Of a stretch of DNA of 64,000 nucleotides, positions 1 through 9,400 are shown one piece after another. The position numbers and the translations under genes are program-made. Position 1 is the first letter of the stretch. Each line of letters opens with the position of its first letter. The notes under the pieces were generated by a model, which saw nothing but the letters and a program-made list of their open reading frames with translations, made no database searches and had not been told where the DNA came from. Source of the DNA: an uncultured Phascolarctobacterium sp. (GTDB lineage: Bacteria > Bacillota > Negativicutes > Acidaminococcales > Acidaminococcaceae); the NCBI RefSeq assembly GCF_934190775.1, contig NZ_CAKPTG010000013.1, positions 8,797 to 72,796 on the forward strand, given 5' to 3'.

Positions 1-546
1 TCTGCCGGCAGCTTAAGCAAGCAGTTCATCATCGGCTTTTTCATCGTAATGATCGGTATAGGCTGCATCAGCTTCAACGGCGCAGCCATGCAGTTCAATC
101 CGCTGGGTGATTTGCTGGCGATTTCGGCTGCCGTCGTGTGGGCATTTTATGCGCTGCTGACGAAAAAAATCAGCAGCTACGGTTATCCGGTTGTCCTCGC
201 CACTCGCAGAACCTTTTTCTATGGCATTCTCTTTATGCTGCCAGCGCTCGGTTTTCTGGATTTTGAACTGAACCTGGCGCGCTTCGCCAATACTACCTAT
301 CTTTTCAACATTATCTTTCTGGGACTAGGCGCTTCTGCCCTCTGCTTTGTCACCTGGAATCTGGCAGTAAAGGAGCTGGGCGCAGTCAAGGCCAGCGTTT
401 ATATTTATATGGTTCCCGTTATCACCGTCATTACCTCGGCGATTATCCTGCAGGAAAAAATTACGCTGCTGGTAGCACTTGGCACCATCCTGACAATGAC
501 CGGTCTGTTTATCTCGGAATACAGGCCGAAGAAAAAAATAAAGTAG
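1..546 (+). CDS. EamA/DMT-family permease, C-terminal part
   Basis: The reading frame is open from base 1, so the 5' end of the gene lies outside the window; about 181 codons are visible. The protein is very hydrophobic with several membrane segments and repeats the pattern of the second EamA half: a cytoplasmic KKISSYGY-type loop, a glycine-rich segment FLGLGASALCFVTWN, and a short basic C-terminus ending in KKKIK. Drug/metabolite transporters of this family are inner-membrane exporters of amino acids or small metabolites; the substrate cannot be read from the sequence. The next gene starts 76 bases downstream on the same strand without an obvious terminator, so they may be co-transcribed. 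Confidence 0.85.
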   Translation, partial: SAGSLSKQFIIGFFIVMIGIGCISFNGAAMQFNPLGDLLAISAAVVWAFYALLTKKISSYGYPVVLATRRTFFYGILFMLPALGFLDFELNLARFANTTYLFNIIFLGLGASALCFVTWNLAVKELGAVKASVYIYMVPVITVITSAIILQEKITLLVALGTILTMTGLFISEYRPKKKIK

Positions 547-621
547 GAAGGCAGGTATTCACGATGCGTCCAGCGAATACCATGGCAATAGTTAAAATTA
601 AAGCAAAGGCAGGTATTTACA

Positions 622-1992
622 ATGACAACTAAAGCATTAGCAAAATTTACCGCAGAATTGTGCTACGAAAAGCTTTCTGCCCATAGTATCGAGATGGCTA
701 AAAAATGTCTGCTCGACTGGCTGGGAATAGCTATCCGCGGTTCACAGGAAAAGCCGGTGCGTATTATCCATGACGTTATCCTGCAGGGGGATGCCCCACA
801 GGCGAATATTTTCGGCAGCCTTCCTGCCAAAAAGGCCAGCGCTCTGAACGCCGCCTTTATCAACAGTGCTGCTTCCCACAGTCTGGACTTCGATGATCTG
901 CATAACCCGTCGATTATTCACCCGGCTTGCGTCGTTGTTTCACCGGCACTGGCTGTCTGCGAGGCAGAGCACAAAAGCGGCAAGCAGCTGATTGCTGCCA
1001 TCTGCGCCGGCTACGAGGCCAGCGGCCGCGTAGGCGAAGCAGTAATCCCGGAATCCTACTTCTTCTGGCATACTACCGGTACCGCAGGCACCATCGCCGC
1101 CGGTGCTGCTGCCGCCAATGCCCTTGGACTTGACGCGCAACAGACACTTATGTGCTACGGCAGCGCCGGTACCCAAGCTGCAGGCTTGTGGGAGTTTTTA
1201 AAAGAGGGTGCCATGAGCAAGCCGCTGCACACAGGCAAGGCTTCCTACAGCGGTGTCCTCAGCGCTTATCTGTCTCAGAAGAGCTTTACTGCCGCCAGTG
1301 AGATTTTGGAAGGCGAAAAGGGCTTCTGCCGTGCCATGGTCAAAGAACCGCATTTTGAAAAACTTACCGAAAACATGAGCACTGATAAGCTGAAAATCGA
1401 CATCAACTCCTTCAAGCCCTACGCCTGCTGCAAGCATGCTCACGCCGCTCTTTACGCCATTCAGGAGCTGCGTAAGGCTCATTCTCTGCAGCCTGAAGAC
1501 ATCGCTGAAATTAAGCTTTACGTCAACGATATTACGAACTATCTGATCAATAATCCGCAGCCGCAAACTCCCTACGGCGGCAAATTCAGTATTCAATATT
1601 GCTCCGCTGCCATGCTGAAGTTCGGCGAGGTCGGCATTGCGCAGTTCAGCGAGGAATGTATCCATAACAAAGAGCTTACGGATTTAATGCAGCGCATCGA
1701 GGTTATCCGTGATGAGGCTATGGAACAGCTGCACACAGAAGATGCTTCCAAGCTGGCTTCCAAGGTAGCAATCCAGCTGCAAAACGGACAAACACTGACA
1801 ATGCAGGTTGATTATCCTAAGGGAGATCCGGAAAACCCTCTGACCTGGGAGGAGCTATGCGCTAAATTTATGAGCCTTGCCGTACCTGTTTATGGTGAAG
1901 CCAAGGCATTGCGTTTACAACATTGGGTGGCAAGCCTAGAGCAATGCAGTGACGTTGCCCAAGCGCTGGACGCCTGTCTAAAGGACGTATAA
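622..1992 (+). CDS. MmgE/PrpD family protein
   Basis: 456 aa, the usual length for the MmgE/PrpD family (2-methylcitrate dehydratase, cis-aconitate decarboxylase, iminodisuccinate epimerase). Family landmarks are visible: LDWLGIAIRG near the N-terminus, SLDFDDLHNPSIIHPACVVV around residue 86, which carries the conserved Asp-Asp and His of the active-site region, and KPYACCKHAHAALYA around residue 267. The ATG follows AGGCAGGTATTTACA. The specific reaction is not decidable from sequence; there are no methylcitrate-cycle partners (prpB, prpC) around it, which argues against a plain propionate role. It follows a DMT permease, so the pair may import or export and process one small acid. A hairpin terminator follows at about 2036. 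Confidence 0.88.
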   Translation: MTTKALAKFTAELCYEKLSAHSIEMAKKCLLDWLGIAIRGSQEKPVRIIHDVILQGDAPQANIFGSLPAKKASALNAAFINSAASHSLDFDDLHNPSIIHPACVVVSPALAVCEAEHKSGKQLIAAICAGYEASGRVGEAVIPESYFFWHTTGTAGTIAAGAAAANALGLDAQQTLMCYGSAGTQAAGLWEFLKEGAMSKPLHTGKASYSGVLSAYLSQKSFTAASEILEGEKGFCRAMVKEPHFEKLTENMSTDKLKIDINSFKPYACCKHAHAALYAIQELRKAHSLQPEDIAEIKLYVNDITNYLINNPQPQTPYGGKFSIQYCSAAMLKFGEVGIAQFSEECIHNKELTDLMQRIEVIRDEAMEQLHTEDASKLASKVAIQLQNGQTLTMQVDYPKGDPENPLTWEELCAKFMSLAVPVYGEAKALRLQHWVASLEQCSDVAQALDACLKDV

Positions 1993-2035
1993 AGTATGCT
2001 GATGCATTACGTATTCCAATAGCATTTCTTACTGC

Positions 2036-2068
2036 AAAAGGCGTTCTCCCCTGCGGGAGAACGCCTTT
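2036..2068. terminator. Bidirectional terminator hairpin (copy 1)
   Basis: Stem GGCGTTCTCCC (2040-2050) pairs perfectly with GGGAGAACGCC (2055-2065) around a CTGC loop, flanked by AAAA and TTT. It lies between the convergent ends of the PrpD-family gene and the Rpn tail ORF. An almost identical hairpin occurs at 3365-3398. Confidence 0.85.
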
Positions 2069-2083
2069 ACTTACAGCAACTTA

Positions 2084-2287
2084 TTAAATTTGTTCAGCCT
2101 TAATCTTTTCAACCTGCTCAACGGAAAATGAAGTAGCCTTAGCAATATCCTCTACAGATAATCCCATACTTAAAAGACGCTTTGCGGTTGCAGTCTTTTC
2201 TTCTGCCTTGCCTTCGGCGAGACCTTCTGCTTTGCCTTCGGCATGTGCTTCGTCACGCAGGTCTTTCATACGCATTTCGTAAGTCAT
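2084..2287 (-). CDS. Detached second copy of an Rpn C-terminal tail
   Basis: A 67-aa frame (72 aa if a GTG at 2302 is used) that repeats the last part of the Rpn-family gene immediately upstream: both contain MTYEMR, a run of Ala/Glu/Gly/Lys, and end in SVEQVEKIKAE. The duplicated block begins within codons for NDKKVRD, directly at the stop of the upstream gene, so this is a tandem 3'-end duplication. The ATG at 2287 is preceded by GTGAGGG with 8 bases of spacing, a good ribosome site. In E. coli Rpn genes an internal start produces a C-terminal antitoxin protein (RpnS); this ORF has the right content and size for that role. It may instead be a dead duplicate. Confidence 0.6.
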   Translation of the reverse strand: MTYEMRMKDLRDEAHAEGKAEGLAEGKAEEKTATAKRLLSMGLSVEDIAKATSFSVEQVEKIKAEQI

Positions 2288-2309
2288 ATAGGAATCCCTC
2301 ACTTTCTTA

Positions 2310-2489
2310 TCATTCTAATTCAGCCTTAATCTTTTCAACCTGCTCAACAGAAAGCGAAGTACCTTTAGCGACATCTTGCACAGATAAGCCCATGCCTAAA
2401 AAGCGCTTGGCAGTAGCAAGTTTTTCTTCAGCTCTACCTTTAGCTTCACCTTCGGCAAGAGTATCCTTTATACGCATTTCGTAAGTCAT
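2310..2489 (-). CDS. Candidate intragenic RpnS-like protein (internal start)
   Basis: Within the Rpn gene, ATG 2489 (MTYEMRIKD) is preceded by GTGAGGG with 8-base spacing, better than most ribosome sites in this window. It would yield 59 aa made of the helical tail ending in SVEQVEKIKAELE. The same site and start recur in the duplicated tail at 2287. RpnA of E. coli is known to encode such an in-frame small antitoxin; assignment here is by analogy. Confidence 0.4.
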   Translation of the reverse strand: MTYEMRIKDTLAEGEAKGRAEEKLATAKRFLGMGLSVQDVAKGTSLSVEQVEKIKAELE

Positions 2490-3130
2490 ATAGGCATCCC
2501 TCACTTTCTTGTCATTTTTAATTTCTACAATCGTGTCAGCAACCTCACGTGTAAAATTACTGTTAATAGTATTGCTGTTTATGTAGTCAAACAGACTTTG
2601 AATGTCCGGTGACACATCACCTTTGGTTCCCAAGGTATTGAGAAACATAATAACTGCTTCATCTGCCAATTCAATATTCATGTTTTCCAGACAACGCTTC
2701 TTAAAGGTATAAATACGCTGAGAATCCTGAAAAAAATCAAACAGACAGAAGAAAATTATATACGTAGGAGATAATTCGTCATAATCCTGACCTTTTTGCA
2801 GCATATCCGTATCAAGCATAGCTTGATAGTAGCGAGTACGCTTAGGCAACAGAAATTTTCCTGTAGCACGATTAACAGGATTCTTTACCTGCATTTCCAA
2901 ATTGTAATGAGTATTGGCAGCATCTGCAATTCTAACATCCAAACGAATACCATGGCTGTCGGGATAAACATCAAGTGTCTGTTCTGCTTCAAGATAGGTG
3001 ATATCTGCAATTTTTGTGTGTAAAAGCTCTTCCAGAATATGCTTGCAGATCGCTTTCTGAGCATAACGTGCTTGAAGAGAAAATCGTTGGAAAGAGTGAG
3101 CTTGTCAAGATTAGATACTTGGTTTTGCAT
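2310..3130 (-). pseudogene. Rpn-family (PD-(D/E)XK) nuclease, frameshifted
   Basis: Starting at ATG 3130 the protein reads KLTLSNDFLFKHVM, the classic N-terminus of Rpn/PDDEXK-transposase-like proteins, then loses frame near 3061-3067. The following frame carries the continuation (KHILEELLHTKIADITYLEA, LDVYPDSHGIRLDVRI, NLEMQVKN) through to the stop at 2310, including the catalytic-type Asp and ExQ. Rejoined, the product is about 273 aa, a normal length. Rpn proteins are DNA endonucleases linked to recombination and phage defence. The C-terminus has a low-complexity Glu/Ala/Lys stretch and SVEQVEKIKAELE. An internal ATG at 2489 with GTGAGGG 8 bases upstream could still produce the 59-aa C-terminal piece although the full-length frame is broken. 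A sequencing error at the shift cannot be excluded. Confidence 0.82.
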
Positions 3131-3189
3131 ATGTTTCCTCTTTTGATTATAGCATAAAATAAGGCAAAAATATATAAGCAGCCAGATGT

Positions 3190-3222
3190 AAAAAGGCGCT
3201 TGCCGAAAGCTCGACAAGCGCC
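3190..3222 (-). terminator. Second hairpin terminator behind the large adhesin
   Basis: On the minus strand GGCGCTTG ... CAAGCGCC (3222-3195) is followed by five T (3194-3190). It sits upstream of the Rpn start and would stop read-through from the adhesin gene at 3438. The remaining bases between 3131 and 3437 hold no recognisable gene. Confidence 0.6.
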
Positions 3223-3364
3223 ACTGATCCGCATGACCAGGCATAAGCTCCGCAAGAATGCGGCTACCTATGCAACTAAGGTAATTATAGCACATAAGCT
3301 CTTGGAAAACAATAGTTCGTCAAAGAAAAAATCATATTGTATTCAGTGATATATTCCCTACGAC

Positions 3365-3398
3365 AAAAGGCGTTCTCCCCTGTGGGAGAACGCCTTTA
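3365..3398 (-). terminator. Terminator of the 2529-aa adhesin (copy 2 of the repeated hairpin)
   Basis: Stem GGCGTTCTCCC (3369-3379) with GGGAGAACGCC (3384-3394), loop CTGT, flanked by AAAA and TTT. It differs from the hairpin at 2036-2068 by a single loop base. Confidence 0.85.
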
Positions 3399-3437
3399 CT
3401 GTTTACAGAACCTTATTCACTTGTCATTTGCTGCTTA

Positions 3438-6400
3438 TTATTTCAGCTTGTTGCCGTAGTGGTCACGCTCGCCTTTGGTTGCATTAACGCGTACACGCTC
3501 AATCTTGTTGCGGTCACCGTCTTCGCCGCTGATGCGGTCTACACGGATGCGTCCCAGCTCAGGCTCAAACTCTTTGATGATTCTTTCTTCCAGAGCTGCG
3601 CCGTTTTCAATTGCACGGTAAAGCATGCTAGCAAATTCATAACGAGTCATCAGACGGTCGCCGCCAAAGTTGCCATCAGGATAGCCTTCGATGATACCAT
3701 TGCCAGCCAGCTTAGCGATGTATTCATATGCCCAATGGTTAGCCGGGATATCCGGGAAGAGCTTGGTCTTGCTTTCATCCAGCATACCAAATGCTTTTTC
3801 CATTCTAGCCATCTTAGCGCCCATTTCTGCCAATTGACCGCGCAGGTCGATAACCTCACGCGCCAGAGCAGTACGGCTGTTGCTTACATGGTTGGTGCGA
3901 TCCAGGGAGAAGGAGATGCCTGCATTAACCATATTTTCACCGTTGCCTACAGTACCGCCAACGCTGAACATTACCTTTTCATCAGGACGGTAGTAAGCGC
4001 CGATTGCTGCTGCATTTTGGCCTGCATAGTTACCATAGCCTGCAGAGAAGGTCAGCTTGTCGTCCGGATCAAAGTCCATCGGATGCAGTGCTGCCAGAGC
4101 TGCTGCGCCTGCGCCAACCTTGTTCACGCGGCTGCTCAATTGACCGATGCGGTTGCTGTTGCTGATAACCTGGTTTTCAACACCATCAATGCGGTTGTTG
4201 ATCTTAGTTTCGGTATCAAACAGCTGACCACCGTTGATAGCGTCCTTGGAATCCTTTTCTACCTTACCGTTTGCTACGTTCGTAATAGTAGTGTAGGTAT
4301 CCCCTTCCTTATTCAGGGTAATCTGAGTCTTGTTAACGCTGCCATCTTCCTTGCGGTCGTACTGTACAGTGCCGCTCATTGCCTGCTGCAGCTGAGCTTC
4401 GGTTGCAGCCTTGCCGGAATCCTTATATTGGTCAGTATTGGTTGCATCCCATTTCTTGTTACTCAGGTTATTAACAGTATTATTTTCAATGCTTACGCCG
4501 CCGATGTTAGCTTTGTCTGCAGTTACGCTTTCAACAGTGATATCCTTGTTCAAAGCCACATTGTAGTTTTTGCTGCCGTCAGGATTAGTTTCCGGAGTTA
4601 CAGTAATGTTAGCGCCCTGGGTTACAGTGGTGTGTTTAGCTGCAGTTGCTGCTACATCCTTCAATGCCTGGTCAAGCTTGCCGATGGAAACAGTAGTGTT
4701 TTCGCCATTAGTAACGTAATTACCCTTGGTTCCTGCACCGCCTTCTACGTAGTTCAGGTCGCCAACCTTGTTGTCCAGCTTCTGGTTCAGATTGTTTACA
4801 GCATCAACAACGGTAGTAGCACCATTCGGGTTCTTCAGATCGTTGTTAATGTTAGTAACGTTACCTACATCACTTGCTTTAGCAACATCGGTAATGGTAA
4901 CGGTATTAATCTTCGTACCATTCTTATCAACAACGTCCATATTAACCTTGTTGTCAGCACCTACACCATATTCACCCGGTCTGATATGAGTATCAGTATT
5001 GCCTGCTTGAACCGCTGCATTCATCTGACCTACGTTTACTGCATCGTTATTATCCGTACCTGCGGTTACATTGTGGATTTGGCCATTGTTGCCGAAGGTT
5101 ACATTATTATTGATAGTAACGTTGCCACCGGAGAAGCTGATGCTGCCACCGCCTACGCCGTTAATAGCTTCCATGCCCTTCAGAGTAGTATTCAAAGACA
5201 GACCATCTTGGTTAACTACCAGGTTTTCCTCACCATCTTTCAGCTTAACGCTAACAACTTTGTTATCAATCTTGATGCCATCGCCTGCAGTCAATGCTGC
5301 GTCTGCAATCTGGTTCTTCACATACGCTACGTTGGTTACAGAATCGTCCCTGCGTGCATCAACGTTAGTTACGTATGCATTGTTGGTAGTTACGCTGGTC
5401 AGGCCGGTCAGCTCTTTGTTCAGCTTAACAACCAAATTGCCACCTTCACCAACAACGCCGATATTACCGTCAACAAATTCTGCACCAGTAGCAGCATTGC
5501 CTTTGATAGTCAGGGTTTCGTTCAGCTTCTTGCCAATGGTATCGCCGCTGTCGCCTTGGAACTTCAGGCCATCATCCAAGGTTGCAACCTCGTGCTTAAC
5601 GCCATTGTTTTCATAAATAACACGAGTCATGGTTGTACCATCAAGGCCCGGTTTGCCAGGAGCAGTCCAGATATCGGTTTTGCCATCTTTGCCGTTCAGG
5701 CCAATGTGGCCTTCTGCGCCATTAATGCCATCAACTCCGTCTTTACCATAAATGCTTACAGCATCCTTGCCATCCTTGCCCTTAATGGAGATGCCATCCT
5801 TGCCATCAATAGCTACGCCAGACATGCCGTCTGCACCATTAACACCAATGTGACCATCCTTGCCGTCCTTACCAACGCTCAGATTGTTGCTCAGGCCGAT
5901 TACCAGAGCACCATCTTTAACAGTAGAGGTAATACCATCTTCGCCCTTAACCTGAATGGTGTTATCCAGCTTTTTGGTCAGTTTAGTGCCGTTGTCATCA
6001 GCCAAACCGAAGGTCTTGTTGCTGATATCAGTATTGATGTTGTTTTGTACCTCCTTCAGCTGATCTTCAGTTGCTGCTCTGCCGGATTCAATTTTGCTTG
6101 CATCCCATTTAGTGTTAGTCAAACCGGTGATGTAATTGCCTTTACCCGGATTAGCACCGCCACCATTTTGTACACCAATGACAGTACCGCCTACGGTGAT
6201 ATTTTTGTCAAAGTCTACGGTTACAGTAGTTGTATCGGTTGTCTCATTCTTATCAACCTTTAAGCCGTTAGCACCAACAAATTCTACTGTATGACCATTC
6301 TTAATTGCACTTGCTGCACCTTCGCCTGCCTTCAGGTTCCAGCCGCTGTTAGCAATTTGCTGTTGAACATACTCTACGTTGGTTACAGATTCATTCTTGC

Positions 6401-9400
6401 TTGCATCAACGTTAGTTACATATGCATTGTTGGTGGTTACACTGTTCAAGCCTGTCAGGTCTTTGCCTAACTTAACAACTACGTTTTTACCAGTGTTGCT
6501 TACAACAATGTTGTCTTCGCCTGCAAAGTCTACGGTATCTCCAGGTTTTACATTGGTTGCAGTACCGCCGTTAGTAGAAACGTTCCAGCCTTTATTTGCT
6601 ACGTCATTAACCTTCTTCAGCTGTGCTACATTGACAGCGTCAGTATCAGCACTACCTGCTGCTACGTTGGTAATCTGACGGGTTTCGCCATTACCGCCTA
6701 CAGACACAGCACCCTTGGTAGCCTGCCAGATTGCATCCGTCTTACCATCAGCACCAAAGCCCGATACGCCTGCAGCTGTGCTTGCTACGCTGCTTACGCC
6801 AAGTGCAACGCCGCCCTCTACGCTTACGCCTGCACCATTACCGATGGCAACGGCATTGTCGGCAGTCACGCTGTTGCCATTACCCAAGGAAATAACATTT
6901 TCATGGTTTTCCAGTGTTTGGTTGTTGCCCATTACAATGGAAGCAGATACGTTGGTAACAGTATTCTTATTGCCTGCAACCAATACATCGGAGGTAGTAT
7001 TATTGCCTTTGATAGTGTTGCCATAGCCAATAACAGATGTAGAGGTCTGCTTGGAAATGGTGTTGGCACCGCCGATTACCGCTACAGCACCGCTGTCCTT
7101 CTTCGCGAGGGCACTATAGTCGCCCTTGCCAATATTGTATGCTTCTCCAATACCTATATTCATATCCTTGTAGGCATCAGTAACCTTATTGCCGGAACCC
7201 TGAATAGTTACGCCATTAGATGCCTCAATGGTGTTTGCAGAGCCCATAACATTATTGGCCACACCGGAATAAACCTTACCATTGTTATTATCTACAGTAT
7301 TCTTGGAGCCGACAACAGTTGCAGCAGCACCCTGAACATTTAATTCTTTCTTAATACCCATGACGTTTACTTTGTAAGTAGTTCCGTCACTATTAATTAC
7401 GGAATCAGTACCTACAACAGTAGTATACAAGCTGCCAGATTGTGTATTGTATCCTACCAAGGTTGTGCCTTCACGACCGCTGATAGCGCCAGAACCTAAC
7501 GAAGTTCCTTTATAGCCAGCATGGGCACTATTACCAAAAGCAACACCGCCAATACCATTGCTGCCAGCAACAACACTTGCACCATCACCGATAGCAACAG
7601 AATTATCAACTGCAGATGTACCTTTGCCAAGAGCAATGGAGTTATTACCTACGGTACCGGAGTTAGTTGTATGCAAGGATTTGTTTTTGTCATTATCAAC
7701 ATAAACAACTGCTACATTGTCTGTTTTTGCGTAACCGTTCAAATCAACGTTAACTTTGTACTCTTTACCGCCGTACGCATTAGTAGTTTCTTCAACCGTA
7801 GTGTTTTTACCATTAACTAAGGTAGTATGTTTGCCAGCTTCTTTACTTACTTCCTGCAATTGGCCAAGGTTTACTGCATCGGTGAGTTCCGTACCTTTTG
7901 CTACGTTTTGGATTCTGCCATCCTTATTGAATATAGCATTATTGACAGTTACATTATCACCTGCAAGATTGATTATACCACCTGTACCAGTGATGGATTC
8001 CATTCCAGTCAGCTGCTTCTTCATGGTAAGACCATTTTCATCAACTACCAGGTTTTCTTCGCCCTCTGTCAGCTCAACGTTAATTTTCTTATCGGTGATG
8101 GAAATACCTTTGCCTGCGCTCAAGGTTACGCCTGCAATCTGGTTCTTCACATACTCTACGTTGGTTACAGATTCATTCTTGCTTGCATCAACGTTAGTTA
8201 CATATGCATTGTTAGTTGTTACGCTGGTCAAATCCTTCAGTTCTTTGTTCAGCGCTACCTTTACATTAGTACCCTCATTGCTTACTTTGATGTTGTCATC
8301 AGCACCGCTGAAGTCTACAATTGCACCAGGTTCTACCTTGGTATTGTTAGTGCCGTTAGTAGTAACGTTCCAGCCTTTATTTGCTACGTTACTTACTTCC
8401 TGCAATTGGCCTTCAGTTGCAGCTCTATTTTCAACAATATTGCTGCTATCCCATCTGGTGTTATCCAAGCCGGTGATGTAGTTGCCTTCGTTGTCAAGAG
8501 TACCATTTTTTTGCTTACCGATATCGATGCCATTGGCACCATCTACACCGTTTACAGTAATTTTTTCGCCAAAGCCTATAGTTATTTCAGCACCTGTATA
8601 ATTGCCATCTGCGTCAGGAAGAGCTTCCTGACTAATTACTAAGCCGTTGCCATCTGTCACGAAGTTTACCTCGCCACCATTTTTAATTTTAGAGGAACCG
8701 TTCTTGTCGTGCTCTGCAGACACATTCCAGCCGCTGTTAGCAATCTGCTTATTCACATAATCTACGTTGGTTACAGAATTGCCATTGTATTCGTCAACCT
8801 TCTCCACATATGCATTAGTTGCATTAACAGTAGTAGATGTTACGCTGGTCAAATCCTTCAGCTCTTTGTTCAAATTAACGGTAATTTCACCTTCAGCATC
8901 AGATTTAACATCAATATTAGTATCGCCTTTGAAGTTTACCTTATCACCTTTAGGCACAACATCAGTGCCATTAGCCTGAGCGGTCCAGCTTTTATCGCCG
9001 CTTTGAATACCACTGAGGTCAATTGTCACATTCTCGGTAGTTTTGCCATAAGCATCAGTTTTTGTCAAAGTCAGCTCTTTCTTGTCTTTGTCATAGGTGC
9101 CGCCGGTAACACTGTAGTCTTGCAGCGTACCCTTCATTTCAACATTGGTACCATTTATAGTTGACAGTTCAATCTTGCCATCGTTACGAATTGTACCACC
9201 CGTTACGGCTACATTTTTGATATTAGTAATTTCACTAGTATTACTTGTTACCCTGCCGTCAATACCGATAACAGTAGTGTTCAAGTTATCTAATGCAGTC
9301 TTGCTGGCAACGTCGTTAATAATCAATTTCTTGCCATCAATATCCTTATCATTACCATCAACATACGTCATGGTTACATTGCCTTTTTCGTCAACTTTGT

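Noticed and set aside
3459..6263. 934-codon open frame on the strand opposite the giant adhesin, with several similar ones up to 11080
   Set aside because: It is the mirror of repetitive Asn/Thr/Val-rich codons in the adhesin; translation is low-complexity hydrophobic text with no ribosome site or homology. The adhesin itself has clear domains.
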